From the NCBI RefSeq assembly GCF_037975245.1, contig NC_092574.1, forward strand, positions 4,640,713 to 4,704,712: a DNA stretch of 64,000 nt, in the 5' to 3' direction. Position numbers and translations under genes: made by a program. The notes beneath the pieces were generated by a model. The model had not been told where the DNA came from. It was given only the letters and a program-made list of their open reading frames with translations, and did no database searches. This document shows positions 55,736 through 64,000 of the stretch, in pieces (positions within the stretch are counted from its first letter, which is position 1; each line of letters begins with the position of its first letter). The DNA comes from Apostichopus japonicus (taxonomy: Eukaryota; Echinodermata; Holothuroidea; Aspidochirotida; Stichopodidae).

Positions 55736-56434
55736 GTCACATGTTGCATTCTGGCGTGTTAAGTCTTTATAGTAGTTTTAAACGGAAGGTGTAGTAATAA
55801 AAAATGATAAATTCAAAATTTTTAAGACTCACTTAGGTAGAGGCATGAACGTTTATGGAAGGGCCATGTAAATGCAAATGAAGGCTTTTTATAATAAAGG
55901 AGTGTTGGCCTGTGGCCATGAAAGCCATCTCTTATGTACGGTGTGTGGGTCCTCCGGCAGAAATTAAAAATCAATTGAGGTCAAATTGTGCATTCTTATA
56001 GACATACCGTACTTAATCTATAAATTAGGTCTATATATAAGTAACTCTAAACGCAAGGTTTTGCTAGTGTAAATATTTTGTGTGAGGTTGAATAACAGGG
56101 GTGGGGGGGGGGGATACACCAGTAGTAATGGTCCGATTCTTCCCCGGCTGAATGCAAAACTCCTCCGACTGAACAATGTTCCTCCGACGGAGGCATGTCT
56201 CTCGTCCCACCCCATCACCTTCCCGTTCTTGCTCTCGTTACTGCTTCTTTAATATAACCAACTTAAAGTTCAAAGCTTACCAGTACACATGCCTAATGAC
56301 GACGCACGGCTCGCTTATATAGATCAGTTTGGACTAAATATAGAGAACACCGTACCTCTGAACATCCATTGTAATACATTACCAAATATCGGCAACAATC
56401 AGCCCTGCGTACCCTGTTCTTCTGTAGCCTATAC

Positions 56435-56530
56435 AAATAATAAAGATAACTGTTATTTATATAGCGCAGGTATCCAGAGCACAAGGCAATGTTCAAATGC
56501 GCTCCCAAATGAATAGGTCTGTAACCTTAG
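56435..56530 (-). mobile_element. 3' tail fragment of a LINE or SINE
   Basis: On the minus strand CTGCGCTATATAAATAACAG resembles the tail motif of the 8.35-kb retrotransposon. Only the tail remains. Confidence 0.4.
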
Positions 56531-56559
56531 TAACTCTGTGATAGGGAAACTGGCTAAAT

Positions 56560-57180
56560 AAGCTAATACTGATGTACTGTTATCAGACAGGCTAACCGTA
56601 GTCTGGGTGGGGACCAGCTCACAATGGAGTGTATGTATCATAATGTTATAGAGTCTAAGCTCGACGCCATCCTTGCCGACGAGAATCACCCATTGTTTCC
56701 TAATCTCAACAGTGCAATAATATCTAGCAGTGGGCGGATGAGGCTTCCGAGTGCAATAACAAATCGACACAAATCTTCCTTTATCCCTCAGTGCATTAAG
56801 CTCTTTAATTTCCGTTTCAATCGTTAGTTGCCTGCTTTTTCTTCCAGTTCTTGCCATCCATACGGGTGTTCATTTGTTATATTATCACGCCTTTATACTT
56901 TTATTCTTTAATTCTCTGATACTCTTATGTTTGCCATTCTTATGTCTTTTTACTCTTTATCATCTTGTATTTGCCTTATTTGTACATATCTATTCGGGTG
57001 TTACATTTGTTTTATCATCACGCCTTTAAACTTTTATACTTTAATTCTCTGATACTCTCATGTTTGTCATTCTTATATCTTTTTACTCTTTATCATCTTG
57101 TATTTGTCTTATATGTACATATGCGAGCTTGTATTTTCCCTTTTGGGATGAAATAAAGTTTTACTTACTTACTTACTTAC
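56560..57180 (+). mobile_element. 3' end of a third non-LTR retrotransposon
   Basis: A 67-codon piece (56624-56827) reads NHPLFPNLNSAIISSSGRMR then LPSAITNRHKSSFIPQCIKL, a form of the GRRYRLP..RTNRYK.SFIP..I.L end common in non-LTR reverse transcriptases. Its 3' UTR contains a direct duplication of about 140 bp (copies near 56855 and 56995) and ends GGATGAAATAAAGTT with an (ACTT)n tail at 57158-57182. Confidence 0.7.
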
Positions 57181-57189
57181 TTCAGTAGT

Positions 57190-60100
57190 ATGGTGTATTA
57201 CTATGGTGATGGTCCCTATAGTCTTAATAGTATAATCTTTTTCACTCCCTTCCAACTTGTAGTGGCCAACGGATCCGCCAATAACAAACATATAGTCAGA
57301 AAATTATTTTCGTGGATGGCAGAACAGTACTAAATCTTTCACTGGATCGAATGTCATTTTATCTGACGTTATCTATTTTCACGGTCATCGAGTTTACAAG
57401 AAAAGGTTCACGTAAGATGCAGAATCCTATAGTTTATCAATTTATTTGTATGCACATTCTAAATCAGAAGAAACGCGGTATAGCTTACGCTGCTGAAAGA
57501 CTCGCCCCAAACCGCGTGCCGCGCTCTGAAAAAGTTAACTTTCCGTTGCTTGCAAGTAAAGTTTTCTGCTTGTCGCTACAAAATGCAGACAGCAATGAAA
57601 CTTATCTTTAGCTGAACCTGAGATGTCCATCGCTGCATGTATCGTTTGTACACTGTCCTGTGGGTATTGACTGCAGCTGTATGTACTGACTGTACACTAG
57701 TGTCTTATTACCGACGGTAGCAAGCTGTGTGTGTATTTTCTGGGATCGATGGTGGTGTCTAACACTTCTGTTACACCTCATTCGAAACTAGGTCAGATTA
57801 CCGGCATGATACGTTTCTTTGTGCGCGAGTCTTCACACCCTCGAATTTTCAGCCGGCCACGAAAAATTATTAAGTAACTTTTGAAGAAAAAGGGTAACTT
57901 TGAGATAATAGCCGAAAGCATATATGTAGCTGAACTACATATATAAAAAGGCCTTGACTTTTCGAGAAAATAGCACAAACTTTGAAAACTTTGAAATTAC
58001 GTTAAACGTAGGAATTTTGATGTAAAAAGTGAACTTGTATTGAAATTCGAGGAAAATTGGAAGTGTGGATAACATATAAACTATATCCTCTAGTAAAACT
58101 TTCGTAATAAAGTTGATATTTCGAATACCCCATTCGGCTCCGTAGCCGACCTAACTGTCTACAAAACAACAGATCGATCCCCTGCAAACCCTGCCGGTTT
58201 TCCCCTCCTGTGCCCCTCGATCCATACCTCCATCCCTCTACTCTTTGATAAATTCCATATGAGAATGGTCACAAGACGCCCACCCCTCCCCCTACCCCGA
58301 CCCCCACCTTCCACAAGAGAAGTATGTCAACAAGGTATAAATAGATACTTCCATGTTAACCCTTTCGCAATGTCAGTCAGCAATAATTTGTTAGTTAGCA
58401 TGACGTCATGAGCAGATGTTTTTTTTTTGCGGGTGGACCACCTCATCACACTGACCTGTTATTTATTAACACAACTGAAGTACGTTTGCAGTACCTAATT
58501 GCGAAAAAACAAAACCTTTGGAAAGTCTCTAACTTGAGAGGTATCATTTCGAATTCTAAGCGACTCAATAAGAATCAATCGTTACACTCAAGTCATGCCT
58601 GTAAATTGATAATCTAACAAGTGACATAGGCCTAGGATATCGCCAATTCCATGTATTTCACATTCGCAGACCTAACCGGCCTAGGTCTAGGCATTACTTA
58701 CAGTACACCGTACACGTTACAGAATATCCTAACATTGACGGGCTCGAGCTCAAATAGCTTAGGATAGTGTACGACTTGTATAAATTGTAAGTTGTAACCT
58801 ACCTGTAAACGAGAAACGCAATTATCATTATTGTCCTGCAATATCAGTGTGTTAACGATTCACTCATTCCTCGATTCTCAACAATTTCAAGTAAAGTAAC
58901 TCCAAAAATAAAGAAAAGTTTTTGCCCAAGACTAGAACTATGGCCTATCCTAACTAAGTTAGGCTAGGCTACACATATGGGAATTTGGATAACACAAACG
59001 TTCAGTAACACTAGAAACAGCAATGCAACACGAAAACGAGTCCATTTTCGGTCACACTCTTGGAGAAAGAAGAAGAAATATACACATTCTTCCTACCAAT
59101 CAAAATAGATGATACATAAAATATATCTTGAAATGCCCCACAAACTTCAATGATACTTAGGAAGGATTCATAAAGCTAAAAAAGGTCAGCAAAGATAGGA
59201 GAAGGTACGTAGGTTAGTCACAGTTTTGGCCTAAGCCTAGAACATGTTTCTTTATGAAAATGTAGCTTCTAATTTTGTGTTGTCAGTACATATGAATTGG
59301 TTCCTTTGTAACAAAGAATATACTTTACAGTATGGATAAGGTAGTTCTAGTAATAGCATATATTCATGGTGATTCTAATAATACATTAGTACTGTTCATG
59401 ACAATGTGCATGAAACATCTGTTTATAATAATATGCATTATACAGTATACTTGCAAGCAATGAAGGTGCATCAGTACACACAATGTTTTTCCCAAGATTG
59501 AAACTGCAGTTATGCCCAATGCAAATCTTAATTGAGGTTGTGGGATAGAGCTAATTGGGGCCTGTTCCACTGTTCATGTCCAATTGTCCATGGTATTCTC
59601 TAAAAAATGTTGGTCTTGCAACCAGCTGCCCTGGATTTTCTGTAAAACACCTAGCCATCAAGGATAGTTGTTAGTTAACCACAACCAAAGGCAAGAATGA
59701 TGCAAACCTGCAACTTTATCAGAGGCTTGTTCATGGTGTCAGCAACTTGGTTTTAAACGTTTTGAATCAATTTCGGTCAAATGAACAGTGCAGAAAAATA
59801 GTTCTGATGTCCTATTGAGTAGTTATAATGAAAACTGTAAACTAATTTAGTAAGAAGATATTGAGATGGGGTGGGGGGGGGGAGGGCTTCAACTAACAGT
59901 CTGGAACATTTTGCTCTAAGTAATAAGTTGATGTTATTAAAGTTGTCTGCCGACAGAATGTACATAAATTATGATGTCATCCCTTGCATGGTTATAAATT
60001 CTCAGCAATGGTTCCCTCTAGATTTCAAATCTTTGTTTCTAGAATTCCCTCATGTGTGTCGAATCATCCACAGTATTAATTCCACAGTATGTAATTTTTC

Positions 60101-61208
60101 TGGACACACATGCTTCCAATGGGATTCACTGTATACTATATTTACTGCAGATGTTAGGTTCACTGTATCCTCATCTACAAGTATGTATCTCCATTGATTT
60201 CCTTTTGGTTCTAGGCAGTGCACCATTACTATCATTGCCACCAGCAATTCCATACGTTGGCTGATATGGATAGATTTCCTTAGCAATAATGAGAGGTGTA
60301 TGTACACAGTGTTAGCATTATTCTCCCAGTTATAGGTGATAAAGGGGCCTACATTATTTGTACTGTTTTGTTCAAAGTTCAAACAAGTGGATTAGGCAGA
60401 TGGTATTGTTACAATCTGTTCATAAGAGAGCAGAGAGAAGGACACATTTTAGAGCAGTTTTGTATATTATCTGCATGGAAAGAATTCCTACTGTACATTA
60501 CTTCTATAAATTTCAAAATGTTGATAGTCGTAGACGTCACTGTATAGTCCAAAGTGGCAGCAATATGCTGTTCTATTTCCATTTCTTTTGCTCTACTGTT
60601 GCTCTGTATGTGAATCAATTATGTCTGCTTCCAAATTTTTGGAAAAGTCTAAGGTTTTATCCATGACAATAGAGAGGTCATTGTGTGATTGCTGGTGCCT
60701 AACACCCTATTGTTAGCTCTGCCTAAAAATTTCCACTTATTAGTGGCTGATATTGCTATTCCATGGATCAAGTAGTAGGTAATAGATTTGTATCAAAATA
60801 TCAGAATGACCAGCATATTGAATCACAAAATGATTGTTTGTTTGGGGACTACGTATACTGTATATATCATCGATCTACCATGATCCTAGTTGTTCGTTCT
60901 ATATCGTCAATGCTGTTGTCAGTTGGCATAGACTTACGGCAGGTTTTGTAGTGAAATGTGTAGGTGCTACCCGTAGTACATTTATAACTGTTTGCAGGTA
61001 CTTTAGTGCTGTCATCATGGTCTCTATGCTTACACTTTGCCACTCTCACCCCCATTCTCTTCATTTGTGTATATATGGCGCTGTGACTGCGCATGTATTG
61101 TGAATAAGAACAAGAAGTGTATTGTACAAAGAGTCTAATCATAACAGAGAGAGAATGTATTTTGTTATTTTTGTCAGATCTTAGACGGTTTCTTATTAGT
61201 CTACCATT
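57190..61208. other. Intergenic, then upstream of gene 3
   Basis: No gene recognised. A 99-codon frame at 57312-57611 has no ATG-led domain or splice support. Just before gene 3, TTTGTTATTTTTGTCAG (ending about 61177) looks like an acceptor for a 5' UTR exon. Confidence 0.4.
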
Positions 61209-61488
61209 ATGTCTGGTGAAGGCTATCCAAATCCCGTTGCCGAGGAGAATGGTACCATGCAGGCTGATGATTTAGACGACACATTTGAAGAGGATTTGAG
61301 AACTATGATACGAGATGGACCACGGGTAGGCCCTGGTGGATCTGTGGTCCCCCCGTCCTCCCTGAATGTCCCAGGCCAATTCACTGGAATTGATTTGAGT
61401 AGTCCTCAGAAGACAGGTATCACATCGCCGAACATCACTGAAAACCCAACAGTCGGAAGCAGGCTTGCCAACCCCAGTGGCAGTGGAG
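61209..61488 (+). CDS. Gene 3 exon 1, unrecognised protein N-terminus
   Basis: Starts MSGEGYPNPVAEENGTMQAD and runs through an acidic stretch (DLDDTFEEDLRTMIRDGPRV) into a Pro/Ser/Gly-rich disordered region. Codon-like composition, ATG soon after an acceptor-like site, and a donor in phase 1 (GGAG before GTATGA). I do not recognise the family. The gene runs beyond the window. Confidence 0.6.
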
Positions 61489-62054
61489 GTATGATCACAT
61501 CAAGGTGTGCTGTAGTATACAGTACATGTGAATGATAAACTTTGTGCATCAGGAACTGTGAACAAAAAGCTAAATTATGTCTTCATTATAGCACACAGGT
61601 TCAATTTGAAAGAGCATGTGAAACATAGCCATTCATTTGATAAGAAGTGTAGGTCAAACTCAATGTAGGCCATCATCTTCTATAAGGCTGTATTACACTT
61701 GTTAGTTTGTTGTGGTTCAGTCCACATCTGGTGTAAAGGATGGTGGGATTGGGGGGGGGGGGATGGGAGGGTTTGGGCATGGCTACAAGTTTGTGGGATA
61801 CAAGCCTTTTAAGGGCAATGTGCCATAGCTGCTCTTCAGCATTGCACCCTGCCATCTTCAAGAAGTTACCGTTATTGGCATACGGTTGATAATGAGAATG
61901 AGTTGTTAACGTTGACTGAATGTTGCAGATGGAACTTATACAAGGGGTAGATTTGATCTCATGAACATACTGTCACACTGTGTAAAACAGTCTCCATTTA
62001 GCTGCAGGCTGTTCTCCTTTCTTTGTATCATGTTTCTCTTTGTGTATTCTTCAG

Positions 62055-62087
62055 CAGACCAACAGGAAGCTCCTCCACCCGAAACAT
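62055..62087 (+). CDS. Gene 3 micro-exon, copy 1
   Basis: 33 nt between TTCTTCAG and GTAAGA, phase 1 in and out, encoding A-DQQEAPPPET. Symmetric, so it can be included or skipped without a frameshift. Joins exon 1 as Gly-Ser-Gly-Ala. Confidence 0.6.
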
Positions 62088-62441
62088 GTAAGAGCTCTTT
62101 CCTCTGCAATTTTCTGCATCTCTCTGTCAGCCATTCTTCATCGCTCCCTCTTAATACATATATCAGAGCTGATATAAAAGGTGTTCCAAGCCTTACAAGG
62201 GCAATGTGCCATAGCTGCTCTTCAGCATTGCACCCTGCCGTCTTCAAGAAGTTACCGTTATTAGCAAACAGTTGATAGTGAGAATGAGTTGTTAATGTTG
62301 ACTGAATGTTGCAGATCTTGGCACTTATACAAGGGGTACATTTGATCACATTAAGTTACTGTCACACTGTAAAACAGTCTCCATTTAGCTGCAGGCTGTT
62401 CTCCTTTCTTTGTATCATGTTTCTCTTTGTGTATTCTTCAG

Positions 62442-62474
62442 CAGACCAACAGGAAGCTCCTCCACCTGAAACAT
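62442..62474 (+). CDS. Gene 3 micro-exon, copy 2
   Basis: Identical splice sites and same peptide as copy 1; the only base change (CCC to CCT) is silent. Using both copies gives DQQEAPPPET twice with Ser at the join. Confidence 0.6.
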
Positions 62475-62575
62475 GTAAGAGCTCTTTCCTCTGCAATTTT
62501 CTGCATCTCTCTCTGTCAGCCATTCTTCATCGCTCCCTCTTAATACTTATATATCAGAGCTGATTTAAAAGGTGT

Positions 62576-62900
62576 CCATTGGCAACAGAAAACTGAATCC
62601 CCCAAAACCAAAAGTTTGTTAAAGTTGTCTTGTGGACGACAAGCTTCTTTTAAATCAATACACTCATATAATTCTTTCATATAGTCATTCATCTATTCAG
62701 ATAAATTTGTTGATTGTCAATAGAACAAGTAAAAGAGTTTTTGTTACAAACAGCCCTGTTATTCCTTCCTTTGCTCATCGTTTGTGCATTTTGTAGTAGT
62801 GTGTAGTAGTCGTAGTCAGTATGAAAGTATTACTGTGACAATACTTGCATGCGCCTTCTTGATATTCTGTGTGCATAGTTGACTTAATTCATAAACTGAA
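62576..62900. other. Gene 3 intron
   Basis: No feature recognised. Confidence 0.4.
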
Positions 62901-62934
62901 CCACTGTTCATGAGTGTGGTAGAAAATTGAAATG

Positions 62935-63690
62935 GCCATTTGAGGTGGATGTCAAACACTGAAAACCATGTAAACACTATATCTCAAGATAAGAAGCATG
63001 AATATTTGTCATACTTAGCATGTGGATGCATCATATTGAGAAAACAAAGCATGTAGTTTTTTTTGTGGAGGTCAAGCTGTTCAACGGTCATCTGAGGTCA
63101 CCAGGCATCAAAGACTGTAAACATGTATGTAAAGAGGATATCTCAAGATAGGTGGCATAGGTAACTACTTATCATATGCTTGTGTTATATTGAGTAGAAC
63201 TCAATTGTTTTTGGTGGAGGTTAAAGGTCAGCTGGGTCACCAGCGGTCAAACTCTGACAATCTTTTAAACATGACATCTCATGGTAGAAATTATGGATAC
63301 TTCTCATACATGGTATATGGATTGCCATATTGAGTACAAGAAGCCTGTTGTTGTCGGTGCACGTCAAAGTTCTGCATTTGAAGTCAGCAGAGGTCAAACT
63401 CTGGAAGCCTTTCAACATGGTATTTTAAGGTTAGGAATCATGTATACTTCTCATACTTAGTGTGTGGATGCATCACATTGAGTACAAGACTCCTATTGTT
63501 TTTGGTGGAGGTGTGTGTTGCCACGTACAATAGACTGACCTGTGTTTACCAATGCCATAGAGTAATTGTACATCTAAATAGTGGTTCTGGGAATTTATAT
63601 TATAAGAGCTATTTCTTGGCAACAAGTCCTGCAGAAGTCTAGTGTAATGGAGTCATCGAAACCTCAATACACTTTGCATTCTGGTTTTAT
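62935..63690 (+). mobile_element. Composite repeat element (copy 3)
   Basis: Four worn 150-bp units (ATATCTCAAG, CATATTGAG, GGTCACCAG.GGTCAAA), then the right-end module with GCCACGTACAATAGACTGAC and TCATCGAAACC at 63653-63663. The left inverted end is not recognisable. Same orientation as the other copies. Confidence 0.6.
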
Positions 63691-64000
63691 TGTCAAAAGG
63701 CTATCACATATCCTAAAGGTTTTAACATATCTTTAGATCTTACCTAGAAAGTTGCATTATGAATAATTTTAGCTGCTGCTATTTATAGTTTGATAACCCT
63801 CGTTTAAGTGCAAGTCTTCCTTTTACCATTTTGCAAAGTCAACTTGCTTATATGCCATAACATGTAACTATCAATTTAAATACCAAGGAAGTTTTCACAT
63901 CTCACATTTTCAAGAGGAGTCTCATTTATAGTGACAGATAATATAATTTGTGTGATTCATAGTTTTCGAATGACGCTTGAAAGGAATTTTCCAGCAGTGT
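63691..64000. other. Gene 3 intron, window end
   Basis: No feature recognised. Confidence 0.4.

Larger units (their letters stand above)
61798..62575. repeat. 387-bp tandem duplication carrying a micro-exon
   Basis: Two copies, about 61800-62184 and 62185-62572, about 93-95% alike by eye, with GGGCAATGTGCCATAGCTGC near the start of each and TCGCTCCCTCTTAATAC near the end. Exon, acceptor and donor are copied intact. Confidence 0.9.

Noticed and set aside
57312-57611. 99-codon frame as a gene
   Set aside because: No domain, no splice or promoter context; composition like its surroundings.

Overview
The window is animal nuclear DNA. It is AT-rich, has split genes with canonical GT/AG introns, and is full of degraded retrotransposons, small inverted-repeat transposons and satellites. 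The gene content (an N4BP2-type protein, a TNF-receptor family protein) and the repeat style suggest a marine invertebrate deuterostome. An echinoderm such as a sea cucumber is my guess, but the sequence alone does not prove it.

Region 1 (about 3.3-33.4 kb, + strand) is one large gene for a NEDD4-binding-protein-2-like protein. I rebuilt 13 exons whose phases all agree, plus a weaker candidate last exon, giving about 2,157 residues. The order is: N-terminal CUE domain, P-loop polynucleotide-kinase-like domain, a long disordered region holding two CUE-like helical modules, a third late CUE-like module, DUF1771, and an SMR nuclease-type domain. Its introns hold two non-LTR retrotransposon pieces, a tRNA-derived SINE, a 348-bp hairpin element, a hAT-like MITE, a family of about 150-bp repeats rich in nuclear-receptor half-sites, and about 1 kb of (CAT)n.

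Region 2 (36-38.4 kb) is a dead non-LTR retrotransposon cut in two by a 1.35-kb inverted-repeat DNA transposon.

Region 3 (39.1-53.4 kb, + strand) is a TNF-receptor superfamily gene: TATA box, signal peptide and three cysteine-rich repeats on exons 1-4. It then has two alternative last exons in the same phase (47.3 kb and 52.55 kb). Each encodes a stalk starting with a similar PPL-acidic motif, a transmembrane helix at the same place and a different cytoplasmic tail; one tail carries a PPPPY motif. An 84-bp satellite of about 1.5 kb and a pyrimidine-rich tract lie between the two.

Region 4 (53.8-57.2 kb) holds more mobile DNA, including a hAT-type MITE with a perfect 8-bp target duplication. 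Region 5 (61.2 kb to the end) is the start of an unrecognised gene whose 33-nt second exon lies in a 387-bp tandem duplication, so the micro-exon is present twice with the same translation.
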